Shown here: piece by piece, positions 44,325 to 53,422 of the stretch
How positions within the stretch are numbered: position 1 is the first letter of the stretch
Layout of the letters: every line of letters starts with the position of its first letter
Source of the DNA: Nonomuraea turkmeniaca
GTDB taxonomy: Bacteria; Actinomycetota; Actinomycetes; Streptosporangiales; Streptosporangiaceae
DNA length: 64,000 nt
Assembly (NCBI RefSeq): GCF_005889735.1
Contig: NZ_VCKY01000007.1
Location: 33,471-97,470, forward strand
Direction of reading: 5' to 3'
Translations under genes and position numbers: made by a program
The notes under the pieces: model-generated
The model's database searches: none
The model's input: the letters and a program-made list of their open reading frames with translations, nothing else
What the model was told of the DNA's origin: nothing

Positions 44325-44356
44325 CGCCTCATGCCGCCGCGCGTGCATTTCGGAGT

Positions 44357-44782
44357 TCAGGACGCGTCGTAGCCGCTGACGACGTCCACGACCCACGTGA
44401 CGCCGAACCGGTCCTTCAGCATCCCGTAGAGGGGCGCCCACTGTGCGGGCCCCAGCGGCTGCAGGACGGTCGCGCCGACGGAGAGCTTCTCCCAGTACGC
44501 GGTGATCTCCCCGGCCGCTTCGCCGCGGAGTGAGACGAAGAACGCGTTCGCACCGTGGTCCCACGGCAGGCGCGAAGGCACGTCGTAGGCCATCACCCGA
44601 AAGCCGTCGCCGGCGGCCACCTGGCCCCACATCACCTGGTCGGCCTCGGACGGCTCCTGGACGTTCCCGGCGTCCTCGTACGTGACCACGGCCATGTCCC
44701 CGCCGAACACGGACTGGTAGAACGTGAGCGCCGCGCGGGCGTCACCACGGAAGTTGAGGTGGGTCACAACGTCGACGGACAT
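44357..44782 (-). CDS. VOC-superfamily protein (PhnB-like)
   Basis: 141 residues: VTHLNFRGDARAALTFYQSVFGG opens the betaalphabetabetabeta module, with DHGANAFFVSLRGEAAGEI and MLKDRFGVTWVVDV later, as in the PhnB/3-demethylubiquinone-methyltransferase-like group. These are usually metal-binding or resistance-type proteins of unknown substrate. It is the upstream member of a two-gene minus-strand unit with the winged-helix gene. Confidence 0.85.
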   Translation of the reverse strand: MSVDVVTHLNFRGDARAALTFYQSVFGGDMAVVTYEDAGNVQEPSEADQVMWGQVAAGDGFRVMAYDVPSRLPWDHGANAFFVSLRGEAAGEITAYWEKLSVGATVLQPLGPAQWAPLYGMLKDRFGVTWVVDVVSGYDAS

Positions 44783-44830
44783 GATCCGCTCCTTGCCTTT
44801 CGATTCCTCTTGGCTCGGCGATCACAGTGA

Positions 44831-44865
44831 CAGGAGAAGCGGACAGGGTGTGGCCGCTTCTCCTG
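44831..44865. promoter_or_regulatory. Perfect 12-bp inverted repeat upstream of pta
   Basis: Arms CAGGAGAAGCGG and CCGCTTCTCCTG are exact complements around an 11-base loop. It lies between the divergent VOC and pta genes, just before a very short Cys-containing frame. It could be an operator or an RNA hairpin in the pta leader. Confidence 0.45.
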
Positions 44866-44879
44866 GCAACATGGGGACC

Positions 44880-44933
44880 ATGCCGAAGTGCGCCTGCCGA
44901 AAGCCGCATCCGTGCAGGTCAAGCGGCATGTGA
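44880..44933 (+). CDS. Possible 17-residue leader peptide before pta
   Basis: ATG ... TGA encodes MPKCACRKPHPCRSSGM, with three cysteines in its first twelve residues, 24 bases before the pta start and just after the 12-bp inverted repeat. Cys-rich upstream peptides act as attenuators of sulfur genes in mycobacteria. Whether this one is translated is unknown; its ribosome-binding site is weak (GGGGACC). Confidence 0.25.
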   Translation: MPKCACRKPHPCRSSGM

Positions 44934-44957
44934 GTACGCGTCGAGGACTCCGCGACA

Positions 44958-47045
44958 ATGGTGAACATGACACGTGCGGTGTACGTCGCGGCGAGCGAGG
45001 CGGGAAGCAACAAGGGCACGGTCGCCCTGGGCATGGTGGAGCTGCTGTCCCGGCAGGTGGAGACCGTGGGCGTGTTCCGTCCGGTGGTGCGGGCGGGGCG
45101 TGAGGACAACCTGATCAACACCGTCCGGAGCAGGTTCCAGCTCGGCCTCCCCTACGAGATGTGCGCCGGCGTCAGCTATGACGAGGTGCACGCCGATGCC
45201 GAGCGTGCGGCCGGTGACATCGTGGCCCGCTTTCGTGCGCTCGCGGGGAAGTGCGACGCAGTGGTCGTCGTCGGGACCGATTACACCGATGTGGGCGCCC
45301 CGACCGAGTTCGAGTTCAACGCCCGGCTGGCCGCGGACCTGGGGACGCCGGTGCTGCACGTGGTGAGCGGGAGGGACAGGACGGTCTCGGAGATCGCCGC
45401 CGCGGTCGAGCTGTCGTCCCGGCAACTGGCGCAGCACCACGCCCGGGAGCTCGCCGTCGTGGTCACCCGGGCGGCTGCCGAGCACATCGCGATCGACCAT
45501 CCCACGCCCGTGTTCGTGCTGCCCGAGGCCCCCTCCCTGCGCGCCCCCACCGTCGCCGACCTGCTGGATGCCTGCGACGGGAGGTTCTTCCTCGGCGCGC
45601 GCGACGGGCTCGGCCGGGAGGCGAGCGCGCTGATGGTGGGCGCGATGTCGTTGCCCAGCATCCTGGACCGCTATACCGAGGGGGCAGCGGTGATCATCCC
45701 CTCCGATCGGGCCGCCGCGCTGCTGCCCGGGCTGATCGCGGCGCATGCGGCGCCGGGCTTTCCCGCCCTGTCGGCGGTGATCATGACGGGCGGCACGGAT
45801 CTGCCCGCCCCGGTGGACCGGCTGCTGCGCAGCATGGCCATTCCTCTGCCGGTCATCGCCACCGACCACGACACCTTCGACACCGCCACCCGTCTGTCGG
45901 CGGTGGAGGGCCAGTTCACGCCCGAAGCCGGCGGGAAGACCGACACGGCACTGCGGTTGTTCGCCGAGCACGTCGACGGCCGGCTGCTGCTCGATCGGCT
46001 GGCCATCGCCAAGACCGACGTGGTCACCCCGCTGATGTTCGAGTACGAGCTGCTGGACCGGGCGCGTACCCGGCGCAGGCACATCGTGCTGCCCGAAGGC
46101 GAGGAGCCGCGCATCCTGCGCGCGGCAGACGTTCTGTTGCGCCGTGGCGTGGCCGAGCTCACCCTGCTCGGCGACGAGGAACGCATCAGGGAGCAGGCTG
46201 CCCAGCTCGGCCTGGATCTGGAGCAGGCCAGAGTGCTCGACCCGTTCGACGCGCGGCTGCGCGAGCGGTTCGCCCTCGAGTACGCCAGAGTCCGGGCGCA
46301 CCGGGGGATGACCGTCGAGCTGGCCCGCGACACCGTCACCGACGTGTCCTACTTCGGCACGCTGATGGTGCACACCGGCATGGCCGACGGCATGGTCTCG
46401 GGGGCGGCGCACACCACCGCGCACACCATCAGGCCGGCGTTCGAGATTCTTCGGCTGGGGCTGGTCTCCAGCGTGTTCTTCATGTGCCTGGCCGACCGGG
46501 TGCTGGTGTACGGCGACTGCGCGGTCAACCCCGATCCGAGCGCCGAGCAGCTCGCCGACATCGCGATCTCCTCTGCGCGCACCGCCGGCCTGTTCGGCGT
46601 CGACCCCCAGATCGCCATGCTGTCGTACTCGACGGGCGCCTCGGGCGCCGGCGCCGATGTCGACAAGGTCCGCACCGCCACCGCGCTGGTCCGCGAGCGC
46701 CGTCCCGACTTGCCGGTGGAAGGACCGATCCAGTACGACGCCGCGGTCGACCCCTCGGTGGCGCGGACCAAGATGCCCGGCAGCCAGGTGGCAGGGCGCG
46801 CCACCGTCTTCGTGGTGCCCGACCTCAACACCGGCAACAACCTCTACAAGGCCGTCCAGCGCAGCGCCGGCGCCGTCGCGGTGGGACCGGTGCTCCAAGG
46901 GCTGCGCAAGCCCGTCAACGACCTGTCCCGCGGCGCCACCGTCGCCGACATCGTCACCACCGTGGCCATCACCGCGGCCCAGGTACGCGACGACGAGCCA
47001 AGCGCCGGCCGCGAGGACCGGGCAGGGACGGCAACACGCCACTGA
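44958..47045 (+). CDS. pta: Phosphate acetyltransferase
   Basis: 695 residues, the long form of Pta that interconverts acetyl-CoA and acetyl phosphate. The N-terminal P-loop-like/DRTGG regulatory part (YVAASEAGSNKGTVALGMVEL; residues ~5-350) is followed by the catalytic domain (from ~370: RRRHIVLPEGEEPRILRAAD, TMVHTGMADGMVSGAAHTTA-type active-site loop, DLNTGNNLYKAVQR near the end). ATG 44958 has GAGGA nine bases upstream; ATG 44967 is an alternative. Acetate kinase, which usually follows pta, is absent from the next genes. Confidence 0.95.
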   Translation: MVNMTRAVYVAASEAGSNKGTVALGMVELLSRQVETVGVFRPVVRAGREDNLINTVRSRFQLGLPYEMCAGVSYDEVHADAERAAGDIVARFRALAGKCDAVVVVGTDYTDVGAPTEFEFNARLAADLGTPVLHVVSGRDRTVSEIAAAVELSSRQLAQHHARELAVVVTRAAAEHIAIDHPTPVFVLPEAPSLRAPTVADLLDACDGRFFLGARDGLGREASALMVGAMSLPSILDRYTEGAAVIIPSDRAAALLPGLIAAHAAPGFPALSAVIMTGGTDLPAPVDRLLRSMAIPLPVIATDHDTFDTATRLSAVEGQFTPEAGGKTDTALRLFAEHVDGRLLLDRLAIAKTDVVTPLMFEYELLDRARTRRRHIVLPEGEEPRILRAADVLLRRGVAELTLLGDEERIREQAAQLGLDLEQARVLDPFDARLRERFALEYARVRAHRGMTVELARDTVTDVSYFGTLMVHTGMADGMVSGAAHTTAHTIRPAFEILRLGLVSSVFFMCLADRVLVYGDCAVNPDPSAEQLADIAISSARTAGLFGVDPQIAMLSYSTGASGAGADVDKVRTATALVRERRPDLPVEGPIQYDAAVDPSVARTKMPGSQVAGRATVFVVPDLNTGNNLYKAVQRSAGAVAVGPVLQGLRKPVNDLSRGATVADIVTTVAITAAQVRDDEPSAGREDRAGTATRH

Positions 47046-47267
47046 GGGATATGCGCACAGGTCAGTCCGCCCCCTCCAGCGGCACCTGACCACGGACTCT
47101 GGCGATGTCCACCGCCCGATCCGCGGCGCGACGACACCGTAGGACCGGACGGGATCCGCAGGGAACCGCATGCCGCCGATCCCACGAGGCGCCGGCCCCG
47201 GCGGGACGGCGGCTGTTCCGGCTGATCGGGCTGGTGCCGGACTGCCGAGGTCCTTTTTAAGACTTGA

Positions 47268-47277
47268 CTTATATAAG
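47268..47277. promoter_or_regulatory. Palindromic promoter/operator before the ArsR remnant
   Basis: CTTATATAAG, a perfect 10-bp AT-rich palindrome inside TTGACTTATATAAG, three bases before the remnant's GTG. It fits an ArsR-type operator overlapping a promoter and probably drives the SRPBCC-DUF998 genes. The 47046-47260 stretch upstream holds nothing recognised. Confidence 0.5.
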
Positions 47278-47279
47278 CG

Positions 47280-47527
47280 GTGAGTGAGATTCTCGGTGCC
47301 GTGCAGGCGTCGCGCGGCCGGCACCCCGCGGCTGTACGACGGACTCGGCGTCACTTCGGGAGGCCGACATCTGGCTGGAACGCATGCGCCGGTTCTGGAG
47401 CCGGCGTCTGGACGCGTTGGGCGCAGAACTCGCGCGCGGCAAGCGTGAGCGCGAACGGCGCGACAACACGGCCGGGACGCCGCCTTACGGGCAGTCCATC
47501 GGATCCGAGAGCGAGGAAGACACATGA
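47280..47527 (+). pseudogene. ArsR-family regulator remnant
   Basis: The tail, ADIWLERMRRFWSRRLDALG ... ELARGKRERERR, is the typical C-terminal helix of ArsR regulators that precede AHSA1-type genes. Its stop overlaps the next start (ATGA). The GTG at 47280 begins VSEILGAV, like an ArsR N-terminus, but in another frame and only ~25 codons away. The DNA-binding core has been deleted. The downstream pair may therefore be expressed without its repressor. Confidence 0.65.
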
Positions 47528-48183
47528 TCGACATCGTCAACCAGATCAACGCCATCCACCGGGAGCTCGGCAACCAGGCGGTGGCCACCGGCGAAGGGCG
47601 GTCGCTGCTCCTGCGCCGCGCCTACGACGCCCCGATCGAGGACGTGTGGAGCGCCTGCACCGACCCCGACCGGATCAGCCGATGGCTGGCCCCGATCGAG
47701 GGCGACCTGCGGCTCGGCGGCACGTTCCAGCTCAAGGACAACGCCGGCGGGGAGATCCTGCGCTGCGAGAAACCCCATCTGATCAAGGTGACCTGGGCCA
47801 TGGGGGAAGGCATGGCCACCGAGGTCGAAGTCCGGCTGGCGTCCGGCGACGGCGGCGGCACCGTCTTGGAGTTGGAGCACGCGGCGCCCGCCGAGATCGT
47901 CGACGAGATGGCGCGCACCTACGGGCCCGGCGGCACGATCGGGATCGGCGGCGGCTGGGACCTCACGCTGCTCGGCCTCGACCTGTTCCTGAGCGGCGCG
48001 GAGTTCGATCCGGCGACCTGGGAGGACACGTCCGAGGCGAAGGAGTTCGCCACTCGTAGTTGTCACGCCTGGGGGACCGTGATCCAGGCGGCCTGGGGGA
48101 TCGGCGACGACGACATCGCGGCGGCGATCGCGTTCGGAGTGCAGCACTTCGCTCCCGAGAGCGGAGGTAGCGGCAATGGCTGA
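47524..48183 (+). CDS. SRPBCC-domain (AHSA1-like) protein
   Basis: 219 residues: LLLRRAYDAPIEDVWSACTDPDRISRWLAP and LGGTFQLKDNAGGEILRCEKP are hallmarks of the AHSA1/START-like fold. These small-molecule-binding proteins are commonly encoded right after an ArsR gene, as here. AGGAAG precedes the ATG. The last 8 bases overlap the membrane protein gene, so both are co-translated. Ligand unknown. Confidence 0.87.
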   Translation: MIDIVNQINAIHRELGNQAVATGEGRSLLLRRAYDAPIEDVWSACTDPDRISRWLAPIEGDLRLGGTFQLKDNAGGEILRCEKPHLIKVTWAMGEGMATEVEVRLASGDGGGTVLELEHAAPAEIVDEMARTYGPGGTIGIGGGWDLTLLGLDLFLSGAEFDPATWEDTSEAKEFATRSCHAWGTVIQAAWGIGDDDIAAAIAFGVQHFAPESGGSGNG

Positions 48184-48889
48184 CCGCCCCGGATCGATGA
48201 CCGAGCCGGTCGCCGCCGTAGGGTGGACGAGGACGCTGCTGATCTGCGGCATCGTGGCCGGCCCGCTCTACATCGTCGTGGTCGTCCTGCAGATGCTCAC
48301 CAGGGACGGGTTCGACATCAGCCGGCACCCGGCCAGCATGCTGAGCAACGGCGAGCAGGGATGGATCCAGATCGCCAACTTCGCGGTCAGCGGCCTGCTG
48401 TTCGTGGCGTGCGCGATCGGGCTGTACCGGGTGCTGGGGCCGGCGTCGGGCCCTGGCGGCACGTGGGGGCCGCGGTTGGTCGGCGTCTTCGGCGTCGGGA
48501 TGGTCGCCGCGGCCGCCTTCTCCGCCGATCCCGCCGACGGCTTCCCTCCGGGAACGCCGGTCGGCCCGCCCACGAGCATCAGCTGGCACGGAATGGTGCA
48601 CTTCCTGGTCGCCGGGGTCGCCTTCCTCGCCCTCAGCGCCGGGTGCTTCGTCTTCGCCCGGAGGTTCGCCGCGGCCGGTCACCGCGGGTGGGCGGTCTTC
48701 AGTGCGGTGACCGGTGCGTTCTTCCTGGCGACGTGGGTCTCGATATTCGTGCTGCAGGGCGCCCGGGCGGCCAATATCGCCTTCGCCGTCGCGATCGCGC
48801 TCGTCCTGGTGTGGACATCGCTCCTGGCCAAGCACCGGCTGACCCTGCCTCGGGAGGAGCAGTCGCGGGGGACCCGCCCTGTTGGGTGA
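48176..48889 (+). CDS. DUF998-family membrane protein
   Basis: 237 residues with about six membrane helices (first at LLICGIVAGPLYIVVVVLQM). It has DISRHPASMLSNGEQGWIQI and SWHGMVHFLVAGVAFLAL, as in DUF998 proteins. GGAGG lies before the ATG, inside the previous gene. Function unknown; frequently paired with ArsR/AHSA1 genes in actinobacteria. Confidence 0.87.
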   Translation: MADRPGSMTEPVAAVGWTRTLLICGIVAGPLYIVVVVLQMLTRDGFDISRHPASMLSNGEQGWIQIANFAVSGLLFVACAIGLYRVLGPASGPGGTWGPRLVGVFGVGMVAAAAFSADPADGFPPGTPVGPPTSISWHGMVHFLVAGVAFLALSAGCFVFARRFAAAGHRGWAVFSAVTGAFFLATWVSIFVLQGARAANIAFAVAIALVLVWTSLLAKHRLTLPREEQSRGTRPVG

Positions 48890-49347
48890 GGTCGGGTTCT
48901 CGGGAGCCGGCTGACGCCGGAGGGGGCAGCAGCGCGTCTTCCAGCAACTGCATGAGCATCAGGCCGATCAGGGCCGCCACGGGGATGGCCAATGCCGCGA
49001 GGATGAGTCTTCACCTCCTGTGGTCGCGCCGCGTCGGGCGCTCGCGATCCGACAAGGGGCCGCCCTATGCTCCGGGCGCGTCTAGTGATCGGTCACTTCT
49101 ATCGCGCCGGGACGGCCAGGGTGGCCGCTGTCGTCTCTTCCGCCAACCCGCGCCCTCTACCTCGCACAACGTGGGCTAAACAGTGCTCCTCGATGTACGC
49201 CACCCCGTACGGATGGCGGGTCGTGTGGATCGCCTAAGCTGTAACGGTTTCTACGACATCGAGCACCGGATACCTTCCGATCATCACCTTTTGTTGGAAG
49301 GGTGGTGTTTCGACAGGGGATTTGGCGACTGCAGGGATGAGGATCAG
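48890..49347. other. Intergenic stretch with a weak minus-strand membrane-peptide frame
   Basis: About 460 bases. A minus-strand frame beginning near 48992 encodes a hydrophobic stretch (PVAALIGLMLMQLLEDALL) followed by a polar tail, and AGGAGG lies upstream at about 49013, but no ATG/GTG start is at a sensible distance. It may be a small membrane peptide with a TTG start. Nothing else recognised. Confidence 0.3.
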
Positions 49348-49608
49348 ATGACTGATGGCTCTCGTCATCAGCGCATGAGGGAACTACCGCCACCTTGGCC
49401 CGGCGACCGCTACGAAGTCCTGTGCCAGCGTCCTGCGCCTTACCCAGGTTCGCGGGATCAGTACCACTTCGCGGAGTACGCCGTGGAATCGGCGCGGGCG
49501 CTGGAGAAGGCCGGTCTCGTCACTCGTGTTGCCGTGATCAGGATGGCCGATGACACCGTCATCTACGATCCCGTCGCCGGCGTGGAACTGCCTCCGGGTC
49601 AATGGTGA
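49348..49608 (+). CDS. Small hypothetical protein
   Basis: 86 residues, soluble, with no recognised family; core YHFAEYAVESARALEKAGLV and VIRMADDTVIYDP. ATG at 49348 has AGGA upstream. The frame stays open farther upstream but without sensible start context. It is convergent with the beta-propeller gene, 43 bp away. Confidence 0.5.
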   Translation: MTDGSRHQRMRELPPPWPGDRYEVLCQRPAPYPGSRDQYHFAEYAVESARALEKAGLVTRVAVIRMADDTVIYDPVAGVELPPGQW

Positions 49609-49651
49609 GGGCGCCGATCGTTCTCACCGTCACACGCTGCGGCAGAGCTCG

Positions 49652-52207
49652 TCAGGGCGTCACCGTGAACCTGTGGAGGCGTTCGCCGATGCGGTAGTAG
49701 AGGCCGCCGAAACGGTCGGCGGTCAGGCCTTCCATCCCGGCCGCCGTCCGCAGCACGGTCATCGCCTTGGTCGATCTGCTCACCTTGAAGATCTGATCGC
49801 CCAACGTGCCGTACACGTGGTCAGGGTCCTGGGGGATGGTCAGCAGGACGCCGTCGCGCCAGGCCAGGCCGGCGCGGGACGTGTAGTCGGGGTCGGGGAA
49901 CAGCCGCGTGGTCGTGATCGTGTCCGGACGGGCCGGGTCGAAGGTGATGAGCGAGCCGCCGGCCAGGCCCCACACCTGGCCGTCCACCTCCGTCAGGGCG
50001 GTGACGGCCTTGGGCGCGATCAGCGGGAGTGGGTGGGTCCGGAGTGTTCCGGTCGTGGGGTCGTAGGAGAAGAGGGTGGCCGAGGCGCCGGGGGCGAAGA
50101 CGGGGTTGACGCCCAGTGCGCCGCGCGTGGAGGTGCCGCCGAAGACCTTGCCGCCCGCGTACGCGAGGGAGACGACGGCCTGGTCCGGCACCACGCACAG
50201 GGTGCGGCCCGGTAGGCCTTCCCGCCAGATGCTCAGGGCGCCGCTGCGCTTGCCGTACTTGGGGACGGTGCCCATGTAGACGGTGCCGTCGGGGGCGGCG
50301 GCCAGGGCGTAGGGGCGGTCCTGCGGAGGCGGGCCCTGGCCTGCGCCGCAGTCGTGCGCCTTGTCGCCCGCGTCGCCGCCGGTGTAGTGGAGTGTGGGTG
50401 GCCAGGGGCCGCCGGGGGTGTGGCTGTAAAGCTTCGCCGAGGGGTAGGCGGCGATGTAGAGGCGGCCGTGGGCGCTCATCATGCTGTCGGTCTGGCTGAG
50501 CCCGGTAAGGGTGGGGGTGTCCGGGCTGTTGTCGTCCACGTCGCCGTGCAGCGGGTCGTAGACGCCGGTGCCGCCGGTGAGATAGCCGCCGGTGTAGATC
50601 TTTCCGTCCGGACCGGTGCCGAGCGCATTGATCGCGGCAGGCAGGACCGGTGTGTCCGGAACGAGGCGGCTGCTCCACTGGCCGGTCGCGGGCGTGTACT
50701 TGAAGATCCTGGTGCCGTCGGTGGCCGCGCCGAGGCCGGTGAGCGTGCCGCCCGTCCAGGTGTAGCCGGTCACGTCCAGGCCCGGCCGGACGGTGGTCGC
50801 CTGCACGGTCCTGGCGGCCAGGTCATAGGAGTGCAGCAGGCCTTCCTTGACGAACCAGATCCGGCCGTCGCGCTCGGGCGAATGAGGCAGGTCGGCGTCG
50901 GTGATGGCGGCGTCGGTGACGGCCTGGTACGAGCCGTCGGCGTTCCGGATCACCTGCAGGACGAGCAGCGTACGGTCGAGCCGGGCGAACAGCCTGCCGC
51001 CGGTCCACGTCAGGCCGCCCACCATGGAGTTGTGCGCGTAGGCGGCCGGAAGGAGGCTGTCCGTCCGCCCCGTCACGTTGTCGAACCTGACCAGCGCCGC
51101 GTTCGTGCCCGTGCCCAGGTAGGTGGCGTTGGCGGCCGGATCGTGGGCGATGCTGCGGACGTACTCGGCGCCGGCCACGGCGGGCACGCCGCCGATCGTG
51201 GTGAAGGCGCCGTTGTCGTACTTGAAGTAGCGGCCGTCGTTGTACGTGCCGCCGTAGACCTTGCCGCCCGCTCCCGGCTCCAGGTCCCAGATGAAGGAGT
51301 AGCCGCCCTCGGCCCGGCCCAGGCTCGTCATCGCCGCCTGGCCGGGCACGTACCGGTAGAGCATGGAGTTGGGGTAGGTGCCGAGGTAGACGCTGCCGTC
51401 GGTGGCGGTGGCCGCCGCCCAGCCGCCGACCGTGGGTGTGGTGGCGGTGTCGGGGATGGTGACGGTCCTGGTCACCCGCTCGGTGGCCAGATCGATGACG
51501 GCCAGGCGCGGGTTGGCGTCGGCGGTGCCGGTGTAGAGGGCGTAGGCGTTGTCCGCGTCGAACGTGGTGGCGTTCGGCACGCTGCTCTGGATCTGCACGC
51601 CCAGGTCGGTCGCTTCCTTGCTGATCAGCACCTCGTCCCAGTAGGCGGTGCCGACGTTCGCCACGCCCGAGTAGATGAGCGCGGAGACGGTGGCCGTGCC
51701 GGTGGGGGCGATGCCGGAGGCCGTCACGGTGTTCCAGCGTCTGCCGGACACCGAGGCGAAGGTGCTGCCGAGGAGTTGGCCCGACGAGCCCCTGAAGCGG
51801 AGGTAGAGGCCGGCGCTGCCGCTTTCGGTCCAGACCGTTGCGAACGCCGTGTAGCGGCTGCCCGCCGTGGCGGGCAGCCCGGGCAGGCTCTCCCTGCCGT
51901 ACGCGGCGGCCGCGTCGGCGTCCTCCACGCGGGCCGTCGTGCGGCCCTCCCAGACGACGGGCGCCACGCCTCCGGGGCTGTGCGAGCCGCTCCAGCCGGA
52001 AAGGCCGTCGTCGAAGCCGCTGTTGGAGATGCGCAGGTCGGCCGCGTGGGCGATGGGTGAAGTCGCCAGAGCGGCCGTCAGCACGAATGCCATCGCCACC
52101 GCTGAGGCCACCCGCCGGGTCCGTGCGGGCCGGGGCCCGCCTCGACCGCTCGGGGGAGGGCTCGTGGGGATGTGGGTGGTCCACGGGGATCGGATCTGGC
52201 GCGTCAA
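49652..52207 (-). CDS. Secreted beta-propeller protein with N-terminal carbohydrate-binding-like domain
   Basis: 851 residues. The signal peptide (RRVASAVAMAFVLTAALATS ... AHA) is followed by a ~150-residue jelly-roll domain resembling carbohydrate-binding modules (SNSGFDDGLSGWSG ... YWDEVLI). Then come many blade-like repeats (DGSVYLGTYPN, GGKVYGGTYND, ATYLGTGTNAAL, DGKIYTGGYLTG) as in PQQ/NHL-type propellers. The TTG at 52207 is chosen because AAGGAGA sits 6 bases upstream. It is paralogous to the protein at 62172-64000. No catalytic motif was recognised; binding or degrading an extracellular glycan for the adjacent importer is inference. One of the four 18-bp operators lies 48 bp upstream. 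Confidence 0.75.
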   Translation of the reverse strand: MTRQIRSPWTTHIPTSPPPSGRGGPRPARTRRVASAVAMAFVLTAALATSPIAHAADLRISNSGFDDGLSGWSGSHSPGGVAPVVWEGRTTARVEDADAAAAYGRESLPGLPATAGSRYTAFATVWTESGSAGLYLRFRGSSGQLLGSTFASVSGRRWNTVTASGIAPTGTATVSALIYSGVANVGTAYWDEVLISKEATDLGVQIQSSVPNATTFDADNAYALYTGTADANPRLAVIDLATERVTRTVTIPDTATTPTVGGWAAATATDGSVYLGTYPNSMLYRYVPGQAAMTSLGRAEGGYSFIWDLEPGAGGKVYGGTYNDGRYFKYDNGAFTTIGGVPAVAGAEYVRSIAHDPAANATYLGTGTNAALVRFDNVTGRTDSLLPAAYAHNSMVGGLTWTGGRLFARLDRTLLVLQVIRNADGSYQAVTDAAITDADLPHSPERDGRIWFVKEGLLHSYDLAARTVQATTVRPGLDVTGYTWTGGTLTGLGAATDGTRIFKYTPATGQWSSRLVPDTPVLPAAINALGTGPDGKIYTGGYLTGGTGVYDPLHGDVDDNSPDTPTLTGLSQTDSMMSAHGRLYIAAYPSAKLYSHTPGGPWPPTLHYTGGDAGDKAHDCGAGQGPPPQDRPYALAAAPDGTVYMGTVPKYGKRSGALSIWREGLPGRTLCVVPDQAVVSLAYAGGKVFGGTSTRGALGVNPVFAPGASATLFSYDPTTGTLRTHPLPLIAPKAVTALTEVDGQVWGLAGGSLITFDPARPDTITTTRLFPDPDYTSRAGLAWRDGVLLTIPQDPDHVYGTLGDQIFKVSRSTKAMTVLRTAAGMEGLTADRFGGLYYRIGERLHRFTVTP

Positions 52208-52254
52208 CCGGGTCTCCTTGGGGGCGGATCTCCAGTAAGTGATCACCTTCGGGA

Positions 52255-52272
52255 TTATGGCCATGACCGTAA
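52255..52272. promoter_or_regulatory. 18-bp palindromic operator, copy 1
   Basis: TTATGGCCATGACCGTAA. The right half matches the consensus GACCGTAA exactly and the left half differs at two bases. It lies between the divergent beta-propeller and oxidoreductase genes. Confidence 0.55.
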
Positions 52273-52452
52273 ACTTTCGGGTGACCGCCGTCAATGCTCG
52301 TGACAGCGGCAGGCCGGAGGCGCCTGGGTGCTCATGCCGGCGTCCTGCTCGCCATGGCGGCGGTGTGCGCCTCTGACGGCACGGGCATCGGTGCCACGGG
52401 TGTCATGATGGCTAGGTTTCTCGAAGCCACAGCCGGACACGGAGGACAGACC

Positions 52453-53346
52453 GTGCGCATCGCTCTCGCCGGGCTCGCCACCAGCCATCCCTACACCGAC
52501 GCCCGCACCCTGTCCCGCCATGCCGAGCTCATCGTGTGGGAGCAGGATCCGGAGCGGATGCGGCGGTTCACCGATGAGCATCCGCACGCGAAGGTGGCGG
52601 GCAGCCTCGAGGAGCTGCTGGCGGGCCGGCTCGACGGGGTGGTGCTGACCGTGCCCAACCCCCAGGTGCCGCAGGCGCTGGCGAAGGTGCTCGAAACGGG
52701 CGTGGCGTGCTTCGTCAACAAGCCTGCCGCCGCCAGCCGGGCCCAGCTGGAGCAGCTCGACCGGCTGCCCATCCACGACCGCGTGCTGTCCGGCTCGGTG
52801 CTGCGCTTCGCGCCGGCCTTCGCGGGAGCGGGGGCGCGGGTCGACCGGGACGAGGTGCTGGCCGTGCGGGCGACCGTACGGCACGACGTGGGGATCTGGG
52901 CGACCGGGTACAACGCCTGGCAGGACACGCCGGGCGAAGGCGGCGGGACGATGGTCACCATGGGGATTCACGGCGTGGAGCTCCTGGTGGCGCTGCTCGG
53001 TCCCGACGTGCGGCTGGTGGGCGCCGCGGGGGCGCGGCGGCATTATGCGACGCTCCGGTCGGAGGACACCGGGGTGATGGCGCTGCGCTGGGACGACGGC
53101 ATCACGGGCACGGTCGAGATCCTCGGCGTCTCCGAGTCCGAGTCCTACGGCGTCACGCTGTACAAACGCGACGTCACCGAGACGATCGTGATCGAGAGCG
53201 GGGACGATCCGGTTCGGGGGCTCGGGTACGAAGGGACGGTCGAGGCGTTCCTCGCGATGGTGGGCGGAGCGCCCAGCCCGGTGCCCTGGCGGGAGACGAG
53301 GGCCGTGCTCGACGTGCTCGTCTCCGCACGCGAGAAGACCGCCTGA
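52453..53346 (+). CDS. Gfo/Idh/MocA-family oxidoreductase
   Basis: 297 residues. The N-terminal NAD(P)-binding half starts VRIALAGLATSHPYTD (a compact form: the usual GxGxxG is AGLATSH), with VNKPAAAS in place of the common EKP motif, and GVELLVALLG after the substrate domain begins. It oxidises or reduces a sugar or cyclitol; substrate unknown. GTG at 52453 behind GGAGGACAG. First gene of the plus-strand catabolic set. Confidence 0.82.
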   Translation: MRIALAGLATSHPYTDARTLSRHAELIVWEQDPERMRRFTDEHPHAKVAGSLEELLAGRLDGVVLTVPNPQVPQALAKVLETGVACFVNKPAAASRAQLEQLDRLPIHDRVLSGSVLRFAPAFAGAGARVDRDEVLAVRATVRHDVGIWATGYNAWQDTPGEGGGTMVTMGIHGVELLVALLGPDVRLVGAAGARRHYATLRSEDTGVMALRWDDGITGTVEILGVSESESYGVTLYKRDVTETIVIESGDDPVRGLGYEGTVEAFLAMVGGAPSPVPWRETRAVLDVLVSAREKTA

Positions 53347-53383
53347 GCAGCCCCGGCCCGTTGACAGGTAGACTCTGCCAAGG

Positions 53384-53401
53384 TTACGGTCTGGACCGTA
53401 A
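53384..53401. promoter_or_regulatory. 18-bp palindromic operator, copy 2
   Basis: TTACGGTCTGGACCGTAA, perfect 8-bp arms around TG, 21 bp before the epimerase start. It is the best copy of the family. Confidence 0.8.
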
Positions 53402-53422
53402 ATAACGGATGGAGGAGACCGC

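Noticed and set aside
44919..47588. Minus-strand frame of 889 codons opposite pta
   Set aside because: pta motifs on the plus strand are unambiguous and this frame has none.
48699..48992. Small membrane protein on the minus strand
   Set aside because: It has a convincing hydrophobic stretch but no usable start at the right distance from the ribosome-binding site, and most of it is antisense to the DUF998 gene.
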